Assembly: GCA_003427395.1 (NCBI GenBank)
Contig: BFEA01000658.1
Span: 341,085 to 392,287 of the forward strand
Source of the DNA: Chara braunii
Taxonomy: Eukaryota; Streptophyta; Charophyceae; Charales; Characeae
Direction: 5' to 3'
Length of the DNA: 51,203 nt
In this document: in pieces, positions 29,677 through 39,782 of the stretch
Numbering within the stretch: position 1 is the stretch's first letter
Layout: each line of letters begins with the position of its first letter
Translations under genes and position numbers: made by a program
Notes under the pieces: model-generated
Database searches by the model: none
Seen by the model: the letters and a program-made list of their open reading frames with translations, nothing else
What the model was told of the DNA's origin: nothing

Positions 29677-30525
29677 TCATTCTTGAAAACGAAGCTGGTA
29701 GTTTCTGCCATTTTGTCCCACCATTTCCCCCCCTCCCTCTCCTTCCCCTTCCCCTTCCCATCGAATATTTGCAATGGGCTTCCCCTGGGTCCCCCCCAGC
29801 CAATCCTTGCTAAATTGTTGGATGTGCTTCTTGATTTCTGTTATAGTATGTAGGGTTACTAATTTTTCTTTTACTTTTTCCCATTGGATAGTAATTTTAG
29901 CTTCTACACACAGTCTTATTTCTTCCTGTAAGATTTGGCCATCCAGTCTTACTGCCTCCATTTCATAAACACAACGTCTTCTCCATAACGCCCAGAGCAT
30001 CACCCGCCTCCCAATTTTAAACATGTTATCTTCGAAGGATGTAGCCTATTCCGGGTGCCATGTTTCGCACAGTATTGCCTTCCAATCCCATGGCCACGTA
30101 GTTATGGTGCCCATCTGTCCCCAAACCCTGTCCCACCATCTCCATAGCCATATTGACCCCGGACACTGCAGGAAGATATGCTCGATTGTTTCTGGTCGGC
30201 ATCATGGTGGAAAAGTCGATGAGCAAAGTTTGCACCACGGCAAGGCTAACTCTCGTTGTTCCAGGCTTGTTCTATTAATCAGCCAGTCGTTTGTGGGTAG
30301 GCAGTGGTGTTCAATTTGCCATTGTAGTGACGCCACTTTCGTCGGGAAGACCCTACTTAGTCTAAACCATCTTATTGAGCGAAGGGCCTCTTTTCCCACA
30401 TTTAGGTGTCTCATCCACCTATCCTCTACTATGCCTTTCAAGGTTCTTTTGGGGCGCAACAGTCTATAAGCTGATGTGACTGACAGTGTGTGTAGTTGTC
30501 GCTGCCCTTGCTTTCCTTTACTCAT
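29677..30525 (-). pseudogene. LINE A: C-terminal region with RT-associated zinc-binding type fold
   Basis: Two main frames. The first (30202-30525) has TSAYRLLRPKRTLKGIV, ALRSIRWFRLSRVFPTK and ASLQWQIEHHCLPTNDWL, followed by ELALPWCKLCSS. This is the layout of the zinc-binding domain at the C-terminus of plant LINE ORF2 (WQ-----LPT---L, then C--C). The second (29677-30024) has MFKIGRRVMLWALWRRRC and VKEKLVTLHTITEIKKHI, matching LINE B 33505-33993. Between them the CPGC-type half is split by a frame break near 30200. These domains are thought to contact nucleic acid. Confidence 0.75.
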
Positions 30526-30798
30526 GGTTAGTGTCCAGGTCCAGTTTGTCGGGTCAAAACCAAGGTGTGAGATCGGGGTGGTTGGTTTGTATGCCAGTCA
30601 TCCATCTCTTTCTTTTAAAACCCGAATTACGTATAATTCTGATTTTTTATGCCATTGTACCTTGTCGCCTTCCATTCTCATAAGTCGGTCATCTGAGGTC
30701 CTATGGAAAAGGTTGACTACTATTTCTCCCCTCCCTTCTCGTAATGACCGTGTGTCCACTACATTTCCCACTACCCCCTCTTGGTCCTTTATGCCCAC

Positions 30799-31517
30799 CT
30801 AGTCGCTTTCTTCCAGCATCGGTCCCTTCTTGAGAATGTGCACCCAGTCTAGGGGGATAGCAAAGACGATTGTCTCAAATGCTTCCCCTACTTTGTGACA
30901 GTATCTCAGTTTTTCCCGTAACTTAGGTTCGGCTACCCAGTCTCCCCGCTCCTGATCCCAGATATGCCCTACTCTTAGGACACCGTTTTTTGTCCATCCC
31001 TTCCAGGGGGAATCCGTGCACCGTAGCACCCTACTGTTAGAGTCTGTTATCCACCGCTTGCCCAAGAGGGGTTGTTTGTATACTTTCTCCCAGCGCAGTG
31101 GTGGCACTTTATCCGGGGGGGGGGGAGTTTCCTCCATGTTTTTATAAGGGAAGTCCAGAAGGCATCATTTTTTAGGTCCCTTCTGGCTGCTTGCCTGTCC
31201 GTATCGGTTTCATCGTCTCTGTCAGGTGATGGTCTAGGAACAGGCCAATATCGATCTTCTAGCCAAGACGTCGGGTCTGTGTCCAGGAGGGTCACCGGGG
31301 CTAGTCTGGACATCTGTTGTAGTGCCAGTGCTGTCCAGGGGATCTGTGGGTTGAGGAGTAAGTGTTTAATCCACTGCAAGGCTAGGGCCATCATCTGGCT
31401 AGATGGGTCTATGATCACCAACCCTCCTTTGGTTTTCGGTTGGATTACCGTGTGCCAGGCCACTCTGCTAATTACATTAGGACATTCATGGTTCCCCCTC
31501 CACAGGAATGCCGCCAC
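30799..31517 (-). pseudogene. LINE A: region between RT and zinc-binding domain
   Basis: AFLWRGNHECPNVISRVAW, then IQPKTKGGLVIIDPSSQMM, is the conserved FLW-G ... W-----P---GGL segment that follows the LINE RT thumb. DPTSWLEDRYWPVPRP and FWTSLIKTWRKLPPP follow, and in the next frame (30799-31137) VYKQPLLGKRWITDSN and RVGHIWDQERGDWV. The equivalent in LINE B is NGEWKSAASMKSCLRY. A frame change near 31047-31137 breaks the protein. Confidence 0.75.
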
Positions 31518-32843
31518 CTGTCGCTGGAGGGTGGTCGTGGACTCGTGGCCGATTTCTTGAGTGGCCAGAGTGTTGTTTTATACCATAATGAGGGTAGTGC
31601 TACATTATTGATGATCAAGGCCCGTCCTATCATCGAAGTTTTGTTATCCTTCCAACTGTTTAGCTTTCCAAGGACCGGCAGCAGCAGCCATTCGTCGTTG
31701 GAGGGCGGTTGCCCTTTTGCCGATAGTTTAACACCCAACACCCTGATCAGGCTTCTTTCGGCAGCCATCTAATCCGCAGAGATTCCGGCGATCGGGCCCC
31801 TTGGTAGTGTATCCACCAACCTTCCGTTTTATTTCCCCAGTTAACCTTCATGTCTGAGAGATTACAAAATCGATCCATCAATCGACGAATTTCCTCCATG
31901 TTTTCGACCGAGACTTCCACCATGAGGGTAAGATCATCAGCAAAGAGTGAGCAGATAGGGATTGCCTCCTCGGGGATAGAGGTGACCTTTATTTTCTTAA
32001 TTTGCCTGTGAGAATGCAGGTTCGCCGCCAATGCTTCCATGATTATTACGAACAGAAAGGGGGCGATCGGATCGCCCTGACGAACTGATCGCTCTAGGCG
32101 GATAGGGGGGGCTAGTCTGCCATTCACCTGCACCCGCGTCGTAGCATTTTGATGAAGGATTTTTACCCAGCGTCTAAAAAATGGACTGAAATTAAGCTTC
32201 TCTAAGCATTGATCAAGGAAAACCCAGTCTACATGATCATATGTTTTTTCAAAGTCTACAAAAATGATAGCAGCGTTGTGTCTGGATTGTCGAGATAGCT
32301 TAATAACCTCATTAATGAGGAGAATGTTGTTCTGGATCTTTTTGCCTTTAATGAAGCCAGTTTGCGCTGGGTGAATAATGTCCGGCATTATCAGAGTCAT
32401 GCGATTCGCCAATGCCTTTGCCATCATTTTGTATACCACGGTCAAGAGTGTAATTGACCGATAGTTTCTAATATTCATTTTATCTCATTTCTAATGAAGT
32501 AGGGTCAGTATCCGTTGGCCGACGAATTCTCCCCTTTGTCCAGCTGTCCAGACCGTTTGGTAGTATTCCATCAAGTCCTGTGAGAGGGAGGGCTACATTG
32601 TTTTCCAGAATTCCTAGGGTAACCCGTTGATTCCGGGGGGTTTCTCTTCTTCCATCTGCATCAGTGCCGTCCATATCTCCTCTTTTGCAGGTGGCCTCTC
32701 CAGCGTTGTCCTTTGTTGTGTTGTGATTTGTTTTTGCAGAGGGGTCAGAAATTCATTAATTTTTTGCATTCTTTTGTCTTCTGAGATGTGTTTACATTGT
32801 GATGAAAAAAGTTCGTGGTAGAATTTTCTGGCTATGTAAACAC
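31472..32843 (-). pseudogene. LINE A: reverse transcriptase
   Basis: From the right: ARKFYHELFSSQCKHISED (32770-32843), RPPAKEEIWTALMQMEEEK and PPGING (block 1). After a frame break come NIRNYRSITLLTVVYKMMA, HPAQTGFIKGKKIQNN, AAIIFVDFEKTYDHVDW (first catalytic Asp), SVRQGDPIAPFLFVII and ICSLFADDLTLMV, with the FADD box intact. The thumb NSWKDNKTSMIGRALIINN is in a neighbouring frame (31472-31768). All RT catalytic Asp are present, but stops at 32479 and frame changes inactivate the copy. The block order is that of LINE RTs, not LTR elements. Confidence 0.9.
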
Positions 32844-32955
32844 ATTGAGGTGTGGTGGTGGCTGGTTACTCCTGTGGTTGTGTCTGGTCCGCGAGGGCGT
32901 CAAACCGGGTCCAACGTCCCTTAAATACATCTTTACAAAACAGTTCATCTTGAAA

Positions 32956-33397
32956 GTGACGCCATTGTGCTGGAAACCGGGTCCAGCGTCCCATATCCAA
33001 TCTACTCTTCCATACCTAACCTGCAGCAGGGTCGGGTATTGGGGGGAGAAACACCGGGGGGCACCAGTGGGGTCTCCCTCCATCCCCTAGCCTCTGCCAT
33101 CCCCTACTATCCTCCTGGTGCCCATTGTGTCTTCACACTTTGCAATAGCATGTGTTTAAAAAAATTTGAAATAACAGAAACAACAGAAAAAGGTTGAAAG
33201 GAGCTACACTGCAATCTGCTGAAATCAACTGACATTGACTGAATAAAAGTGACGCCATTGCGCAAGAAACTGGGTCCAGCGTCCCATATCTAATCTTTTT
33301 TCTTCCCACCTCTCCTGCAGCACCGCCGGGTACTGGGGGGAGCTCCATCTCCCTCCTTCCCCTGGTTCTTGCCCTCCACCTGCTATCCTCCTGGCGT
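32956..33397. repeat. 293-bp-spaced duplication in the LINE tail
   Basis: GTGACGCCATTG, then GGGTCCAGCGTCCCATATC, occurs at 32956 and 33249. Both copies continue into CTGCAGCA, GGGTA-TGGGGGGAG and TGCTATCCTCCTGG-like sequence. They lie in the 3' tail region of LINE B, so the family seems to carry a repeated tail unit. Confidence 0.75.
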
Positions 33398-33504
33398 ACA
33401 GAGTCTCATATACAAAAAAATGTTTGCTAAAATTGCTGACACTATCGGTAGGCTAGCTTGCACTGCGACTTGCTATGCCGTGTATTTGAGTGGTTTAGTT
33501 GACT

Positions 33505-34165
33505 CTAAGCCCCCAAATATTCCTCCAGGGCCAACGGGTGAGGAGGAAAGGGATCACCGAAATCCTGCGCAGGTCTCAACTGTTCTCTGGGATCCACCCT
33601 TGTCCAATCTTTAAAGAGAAGCTGGTAGTCTCTTTCCAGGTCTCCCTCCTGTCCTTCTCCAAGGTCCAACCTGTCTCCTGTCCAGACCACCCTCGCGACC
33701 CAGCCCTCCCTCTCCCCCCCCAGCCAGCCTTCACAGAACCGGGAGATATTTTTTTTAATGTCACCCCTGTTGTGCACCTGACTCAGTTTTTCCTTAATGT
33801 TGTGCCATTGTGTCATGATCTCATATTGGAAGAGCAGCCGTATCTTTTTTGTGACCTCCCCCTCCTCTACCCTGGCCCCCTCTAATTCCAGGATGCATCT
33901 TCGCCACCATATGGTCCAGAGGATTGTACGCCGGCCCAACGAGAACATATTTGCTACAAAGGTATTGTCGCAAAAGTGGGGGCAGTGTCCCAACAGAATT
34001 GCCCTTTAGTCCTAAGGCCATAATGAGGCTGGGACGATGTGCCGCCAGATACTATCCCACCATCTCCATAGCAGGACAGCTGCAGGGCATTGTAGGAAGA
34101 TGTGCTCGACCGTCTCAGGGCACTTTTTTTCCGGGGAAATTTTGGTGGTAGCCCCGACACCAAGG
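33505..34165 (-). pseudogene. LINE B: C-terminal end
   Basis: VEHIFLQCPAAVLLWRWWD (34012-34203 frame) is the second half of the zinc-binding type domain (C---E---H-F--CP-A---W). FSLGRRTILWTIWWRRCI, then VTKKIRLLFQYEIMTQWHN, DIKKNISRFCEGWLGG is the terminal segment. It aligns well with LINE A 29677-30024. Three frames are needed to read it, so there are at least two small indels. Confidence 0.78.
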
Positions 34166-34211
34166 AAGCGCCCTTCCTTGTTGTTCGAGTTGTGTATGAT
34201 CAATCAGCCAG

Positions 34212-34907
34212 TTATTGGTCGGCAGGCAACGGTGCACGATTTGCCATTGAAGAGCGGAGATTTTTGCCGGCCTTTTGTGATACTCGTTGAACCATTTGAT
34301 AGGTTTGAGTGTGCTTTGGTCTACATTTAGATAGCGCTGCCCTCTGTCTTCCACCACGTAGCCTGCGCTTGGGCATGAGCATCCGGTAGACTGACTTTGT
34401 TTTAAGGGCGGCTAGTTGGACCGTTCTTTCCTCTCCCCGTCCCTGCCCTCCTTTGCCTTTCCATGACCATCTCCATTCTTGGGGATCAAGGGGGAGGTTC
34501 TCAATTGGGGTCATTGGGCGATACGCTCTCCAACCGTCCCCTTCTTCAATCACCCTGATGCGATAGAGTTCTGATTTCCTTATCCAGATGAAAGGTTGAC
34601 TATTCCCTTGTAGCCGCCCTGATTCTGTAATAGGGTAACATTCAATCAGGACTTGTGCCTGATCGATTAGATGCACTAGGCCTACTTGTGAGTCGTGGCC
34701 AGGTAGCCCCACCAAGTCATTTCCTTCCAACGTTGGACCCTTCTTAAGCCTGGTGTACCATTGGATGGGAAAACTTTCAATAAGTTCTTCCATTATAGAC
34801 TCAAGGGAGTGGCAGTAGCGCAAGCAACTTTTCATACTTGCTGCACTTTTCCATTCTCCGTTTTCCCTATCCCATAGGTCCCCCACCCGCAGTACCCCGT
34901 GTTTCAC
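34212..34907 (-). pseudogene. LINE B: middle region
   Basis: 231 residues open. HGVLRVGDLWDRENGEWKS, then CLRYCHSLESIMEELIES, and SFPIQWYTRLKKGPTLEGN match the corresponding LINE A segment (VLRVGHIWDQERGDWV). WRWSWKGKGGQGRGEE, LAALKTKSVYRMLMPKRRL starts the C-terminal domain. The last part, GKNLRSSMANRAPLPADQ, is out of frame relative to the expected SALQWQIVHRCLPTNNWL, which reads in an adjacent frame (34115-34357). Confidence 0.75.
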
Positions 34908-35281
34908 CCAAATTCTCCAGGGGGAGTCCGAGCTGTTCCTTACCTGACCGAGGGAGTCTGTGATTAATCTATTGCCGAACAGCGGTTGCCTGATTATATC
35001 CTCTCATCTGTCCGGGGTGGGGTGGTAGGGGAGTGGGAGTCTCCTCCATGTGCGCAGAAGGCGTATCCAGTGTTCGTCCACCGGGTCACCATTCATGTAT
35101 TTCCTGGGGAGTCTCCAGTGTCTGTCCTCGAGCCATTTAAGAGGGTCTATTTCTGGTGGGGCTTCCAGGGCCAAGGCTGTGATTTGCGTTAGCGCCAGGG
35201 GAACCCAAGGGGAGGAGGTTTCAAAGATAATATGTTGGATCCAGTGGATGCTCAGGGCCTGAAACTATGTGGGAGGGTTCA

Positions 35282-35703
35282 CTATTCCAAGCCCTCCCCC
35301 AACCTTAGGCTGAACCACCGAGTCCCATGCCACCCGACTAATAACATGGGTATTACTGTTGTCCCCTCTCTATAGGAAGGCCGCCAGCTGTTGCTTGAGC
35401 GTCTTAAGCCCACCTTTGCTTATGGACCAAAGAATGGCTCGATACCAAAGAGTGGCAAGCACGACGTTATTTATAATCAGAGCCCGCCCAAAGATTGAAG
35501 TGTGTTTGTGATTCCATTGCAGCAACTTGGCCTGTGCCAGTCTAATCAGCCATTCATCATTCGTGACAGGTTTCCCTTTGGCTGTGAGCGACGCTCCTAA
35601 GACTCTGAGGGGGTCGTCCGGGGGAAGCCAAGTGATGCGCGGGTTTTCTGGTGGTCTGCCCCCCTGATGGTGTAGCCACCAGCCCACAGTTTTTTGCCCT
35701 CAA
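35282..35703 (-). pseudogene. LINE B: RT thumb and connection
   Basis: GWWLHHQGGRPPENPRITW, LRVLGASLTAKGKPVTNDE, LLQWNHKHTSIFGRALIIN and ATLWYRAILWSISKGGLKT. The same order is seen in LINE A. To the left, minus-strand sequence at 35282-35369 continues as AFL-RG and WDSVVQPKVGGGLGI-like sequence in a shifted frame. Confidence 0.75.
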
Positions 35704-36301
35704 TTGACCGTCATGTCTGACACGCGACTGAAGCGGTTCATGAGGGTCTGGATCTCTTCCATGTTTTGTGCATTTGCTTCACCGATAATGGTAAGGTCGT
35801 CTGCAAACAGGAAACATATGGGTACCGCTTCCTCCGGGATGTTGGGGATCCTGATTCAGGTTAGATCTTTGTTGTGTCTTAAGTTAGCCGAAAGGGTCTC
35901 CATGATGACCAGGAAGAGATAAGGGGCGATGAGATCTTCTTGCCTAACCGATCGCTGGAGCTCGAAGGGAGGTGCCACCGATCCATTTACCTGTACACAG
36001 GTGGTGGCGTTTTTATGTAGGATGCGTACCCATCGTCTAAAAACGACCCAAAGTTCATTTTTTCCAAGCATTTATCTAGAAAGATCCAGTCGACGTGATC
36101 GTATGCCTTCTCGAAATCGATGAAGACGATCGCCGCATTTGCCCTGTTTCGTCGCGTTAGACAAACAATTTCATTTATCAACAGGATATTTTCTTGTATG
36201 TTCCGCCCGGCCGAGAATCCCGTCTGGGCTGGGTGGATCACATCTGTGAGGATTTCCGCCATACGGTTTGCCAAGGCTTTGGAGAGGATTTTGTAGACGG
36301 C
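35704..36301 (-). pseudogene. LINE B: truncated reverse transcriptase
   Basis: ILSKALANRMAEILTDVIH, PAQTGFSAGRNIQENILLI and ANAAIVFIDFEKAYDHVDW contain the first catalytic Asp. VNGSVAPPFELQRSVRQED has QED where QGD is usual. The FADD box region is readable on the minus strand near 35800 as CFLFADDLTII-like sequence. RT blocks 0-1 are lost by 5' truncation, and a frame change near 35990-36070 separates the two halves. Confidence 0.82.
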
Positions 36302-36317
36302 TGTTTTCGTTGATTCT
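36302..36317. repeat. LINE B target-site duplication, right copy
   Basis: Identical to 28645-28660; it directly follows the truncated 5' end of LINE B. Confidence 0.85.
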
Positions 36318-37102
36318 AATTAGGGTGTGTTTGTATTTTAGAGATACTTTAGGGTAGCGTGGCTTTTGAGGTTCATTGTGGGTGGTTAATGGTTAGGGTT
36401 TGAGAAATTATGGATTGAACTGTTAGCTGCGGTCAGGGATGGGATTGAGCGCACACCCTCTCGCCTGTCTCCCTTCTCTCTATCCCGCACGTAGACAATG
36501 ATCAGTACGTCGTTACGCCAATCACGTTTTCACCTTTGCAGATCGCGCGCGGCGCCCCTTTGCTTTCCGGTTCAGAAGGGGATTGGTGGCGACAACGGAG
36601 GACCCTGCGAAGGAAGTTCTCTGACCGAGGCGCGGACCAAAAGAGAACAAGAAGAGGGGTAACGTCCAATGCTACACACTTACAACAAGGGTAGCATCTT
36701 CGTGCACAGAGAAAACCAGCTCACCTTCTTTTGGTCATGGCTACACTGCAGTATGTCAGTTAGCCACGATAACCTCACGAGCTCGGTTCCCCTTTCCGTC
36801 ATGAGCTAACACTTTCCCGAAAGACTAATATCATATTTGACGAGCCTTTGCTTTTAAGCAAGAGCTAAGAATAAAGGAAGGAGTGAAAAGAGAAAAAGAT
36901 AGCGGAAATTAGGGTCACTGTGACATGACAAGGGGCTTCAACTACTATCTGACCGCGAGGATCACCCTGAATCCTGACTTCACATACATCCGTACAACTT
37001 GCATTAGGTGCGCCTCCTCTCCTCCGTCCCTAGCGACATGGATGTGAGATGGGGCGATCTTCTGAGAACTACTGTCCAGGCCTTGAGAGGGTAGAGGTTC
37101 TG
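36318..37102. other. gene-free interval
   Basis: No frame with motifs. It holds GGTTAATGGTTAGGGTTTG near 36384 and GGTTCAGAAGGGGATTGGTGGCGACAACGG near 36570, the latter resembling an LTR edge plus primer site but without a partner. This is unexplained single-copy-looking DNA. Confidence 0.4.
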
Positions 37103-37537
37103 CTAGTCTGTCAGTGTGAAGTTGACGTCAACCTCAGTTTCGAGCATTGACCCTCTTCTTGCCTCTCGTACTGCATATGTCCCTTTCTTTGCCCCACCGT
37201 CCTGCTCGCGCACATGCATCGGCCAGCGTACCCTCCGGGCCTTCCCCCTTCTCATAAACTCCCACGCGTACTCTCTCTCGTTTGACCTTTTCGAGCACTC
37301 TCTCTCCCTCACTCTCTCTTGTTCCCTTGTTCTGTCTCTCTCTCTGTCTCTCTCCTGACGACCGTATTAGGCTCATGCACCACACAAGCACATAGGCAGC
37401 AATTGACGTCAACCGCATTGGATTCGCCCTCTGTCTCGCTACCCTCCTTTTTCCATCCCCTCTCTTTGACCTTCTCTCTTCTTACTGCCCCCGGACCATC
37501 CACGTGTAACCCGCGTACGCGCGTAACTGCCTCGGGT
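37103..37537. other. CT-rich interval with weak duplication
   Basis: TTGACGTCAACC occurs at 37121 and 37402, each followed by C/T-rich sequence with CTCTCT tracts. Overlapping minus frames (37103-37418) are rich in R, E and K because of the simple sequence. I do not support a gene. If element C had an intact 3' end it would lie here, but no LTR partner is found. Confidence 0.4.
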
Positions 37538-38014
37538 TCAGTCCAGCATTCTACTAGCCTCCACGCTCGATGGTCCAGCCCTTGTCGGCCTCGCTCTGCC
37601 CCGGGCCGAACTGGCCTCTGGCCCGTCCTCCACTGGTCCCGCCAGCGGATGGTTTCGGCGGATCTGGTCCAGCCCATGCCAGGACTGGACATCTGGCTCT
37701 CGATTGCTCATTTCCGACTCTCCTTCCGAGTCCCTCTCGTTGTGTTGTACCTCCCTTGCCGTGGTCCTCGTCGACGAGTCATCCTCATGGTAGGTGACCG
37801 TTACCCGCATGCTCACAGTCACACCGTCTCCCCTGCACCTTCGCTCTGCTCTGTCGCGTGCCTCGGTAATGGCAGCCTGCAGTCCTTCATCTCTTCTCAT
37901 TTCCTGTTCACGGTGACCGCTGACATTAATTTTTAACCTTACTTCCCCCGTGGGCTTACCATAGGTCAGTATGGTCTCAACCATGGCACCCTTCTCATCC
38001 TCGCGTTCCCACAT
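37538..38014 (-). CDS. unrecognised 158-residue frame downstream of element C integrase
   Basis: Begins MWEREDEKGAMVETILTYG and continues KPTGEVRLKINVSGHREQE, then ITEARDRAERRCRGDG and VSMRVTVTYHEDDSSTR; the second half is G, R, E and P rich. I recognise no domain. It follows the end of integrase on the same strand after a short gap, so it may be the C-terminal tail of the polyprotein or an extra 3' frame of element C. The first half has balanced composition and alternating hydrophobics (VRLKINV, VSMRVTVTY) that look like real beta strands; the second half may be read-through. Confidence 0.35.
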   Translation of the reverse strand: MWEREDEKGAMVETILTYGKPTGEVRLKINVSGHREQEMRRDEGLQAAITEARDRAERRCRGDGVTVSMRVTVTYHEDDSSTRTTAREVQHNERDSEGESEMSNREPDVQSWHGLDQIRRNHPLAGPVEDGPEASSARGRARPTRAGPSSVEASRMLD

Positions 38015-38029
38015 CCAAGACTACCTCAT

Positions 38030-38650
38030 GTACCTTGGCCTATAGCGACGCAGACCATATCGGTCCGCCATAGCCACTTTCAGAATAGCCAGGGACTTAG
38101 TTTTCAGGCATCTGCACACAGATAGCCCTTACTGGCCCCCGACACTTCCCCCCCTTTTTGCCTCAGACCCGTGGCGCTAGCGCAGCAGAATAGTTTTTGA
38201 GCACCCACAGACTCGCCCCCAGATAGCCATCATCTGCCCCCTTTCTACCGGTGCATTCGCCTCTGGATGATAGGGCTCAGTAATCTTGATCGGTACGCAC
38301 AATATCTTAAGCCTGTTCAACACCTCCTGGTTAACAAATTATGTACCATTGTCTGCTATAAACCTGCGCACGAAGGGGTATCTTAGGTAGAAGTCCTCCA
38401 CCCAATCGGTCACTACTTTCCGCGCCTTCCTCTTGAGAGCTACGGCCTCTACGTAGCCACTTAGATTATTTCTTGCATCCAAGATGTATCTAAACCCACT
38501 TGTCGATACGGGCATAACCGCAAGATCGAGGTGAACAAGGTGCCCTGGTCCCAGTACCTGAGTGGGTCTAAGGGGCTCGTAAACCCATATAGAGCTCCTC
38601 TCTTGATATATCAGACACGTCTGACAGTACATTGCGACCATGCCTGCCAT
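38030..38650 (-). pseudogene. element C: integrase core and C-terminal part
   Basis: MAGMVAMYCQTCLIYQERS carries the Cys pair of the HHCC finger. LGPGHLVHLDLAVMPVST holds the first Asp and VRRFIADNGT the second. A TAA follows NGT, then FVNQEVLNRLKILCVPIK and EPYHPEANAPVERGQM hold the catalytic Glu. The frame decays toward 38160 (a TAG after CSKTILLR), and VAMADRYGLRRYRP near 38050 is the last recognisable segment. All three acidic positions are readable, but two stops intervene. Confidence 0.78.
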
Positions 38651-38656
38651 TTCTGG

Positions 38657-39780
38657 TCAGAAATACAGGGGCACGATCTTTGCAAGTGTCCCCATTGACG
38701 ACCGGTGACCTCCAGCTAGCCCATCATGCATTGCCTGAATTACGTCCAGCTGCCTAGACCTCCCACAAACGACACGCCTAGGCATCATCCCTTCCTCTTT
38801 CTTAAACAGGTGACCATTTCTTAACACGTACTTCTCAGCTTCCTCCCTTGCCTTGGAGCTGACTTCCGTAGGTTGTTTGTTCCCTACAAGTGGCAGACCG
38901 ATTTTTCTAAAGACGCCCTCATACATCTGTATGAGGAATAATTTTTGTTCCTTCTGATCCGTATCTTGCTCCTCCCGGGTCTGGTTGACTAGGTACTGAC
39001 ACTCGTTTTGCGCCCAGGTTTCGGCCAACGTCATCACGACGTCCCGTCCCCCTTCCACGACCATTGCCATAAGTTCCTCTCTGGCCCCTACTTCTGCTCC
39101 CCACGAGCCATTTTCCTCCTTGCGCCTGACCGTGGTGACTGGTCCTTCCCTGAGTTCTGCAACTACTGCAGACGCGCCCTTCTCCAAGGTCTGAATCAGC
39201 AACTGACCTATTGTAAGCGTTGAGTCTGCTATTTCGTTATCCACAACAAGGGTCCCCCCCTCGTACTCTAGGAAGGCGTCAATTGGTTCCGCGTCCTCTA
39301 CTCTCTCTGGCATGATACATACCCTACTCAGCCCATCTGCCCTGTTTCGAAGCCCCGCAATTCGCTCGACCTTATAGTCGAATTGCCATATAAAGCCTAT
39401 CAATCTGCCGACGGTCGGATCTATAGGCTTGTAATTCTTTAGAGCCTCGGCGACGTTGGTGGGATCCATCTTTAGGATAAATCGCCTTCCAAACAGGTAT
39501 GCCGGGAAGGTCTTAAGGCAATGCAGGATCGCTAAGACCTCCTTCTTGAACTGTGAGTACCGCCGTTCTGCTGAATTCATGGTCCTACTTTCAAATCTGA
39601 TTCGTCTTTCCTTGACCTCCTCGCTTTTCTGTATATACCCCTCCTACTGTCATTGGTCCGTCATCTGTTTCTAGGATAAAGAGTCGTTATACTTCGTCAT
39701 TAAAGTAGGGCGCTGCTAAGGTAACCTAATCGGAAGACAAGATATCCTTGAGTGTCTAGGCTGCCGCTTCCCTATCCTCG
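38657..39780 (-). pseudogene. element C: RNase H and integrase zinc-finger start
   Basis: MNSAERRYSQFKKEVLAIL, then LFGRRFILKMDPTNVAEAL and RIAGLRNRADGLSR (last Asp), is the RNase H C-terminal two thirds. The beginning lies at 39600-39780 with several stops, readable as APYFNDEV and LFILETDDGPMTVGG. After an acidic spacer, HDGLAGGHRSSMGTLAKI gives the two His of the integrase finger. The frame ends with a TGA after VPLYF, where WPEMAG-type sequence normally has Trp (TGG), so a single G-to-A change would explain it. Confidence 0.82.
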
Positions 39781-39782
39781 GT

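Larger units (their letters stand above)
28816..32843 (-). mobile_element. LINE A, nested inside the tail of LINE B
   Basis: A 29-nt T-run (28816-28844) marks the poly(A) tail; minus-strand LINE coding relics run from about 29677 to 32843. It belongs to the same family as LINE B: C-terminal IGRRVMLWALWRRRC here versus LGRRTILWTIWWRRC there. It is longer at the 5' side than B, starting at ARKFYHELFSS before RT block 0, but still lacks an endonuclease. The right boundary is uncertain (32843-32967). TGCTGGAAACTGGGTC at 28800 and TGCTGGAAACCGGGTC at 32968 could be its TSD, but that motif is repetitive here. Confidence 0.75.
28661..36301 (-). mobile_element. LINE B, 5'-truncated non-LTR retrotransposon containing a nested LINE
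   Basis: A 16-bp identical TSD, a poly(A)-like tract at the left (28661-28697 as T on the plus strand) and RT-type coding relics on the minus strand define one insertion. The 5' end is cut inside the RT domain (TAVYKILSKALANR is the first recognisable sequence at 36300), so endonuclease and any ORF1 are missing. RT, a connection region and a C-terminal zinc-binding-type region follow to about 33505, then the 3' tail. LINE A lies inside that tail. Several frame breaks make it inactive. Confidence 0.82.

Noticed and set aside
28800-32983. TGCTGGAAAC-GGGTC as the TSD of LINE A
   Set aside because: The match is 15 of 16, but it is part of the repeated tail motif, and GTGACGCCATTG before the right copy also precedes the copy at 33272, so it cannot be told from the motif itself.
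36565-36600. LTR edge and primer-site-like sequence (GGATTGGTGGCGAC)
   Set aside because: No partner LTR and no match to a tRNA end that I can name.
37319-37936. Plus-strand 205-residue frame
   Set aside because: CT-rich simple sequence opposite a better-looking minus frame; no motif.
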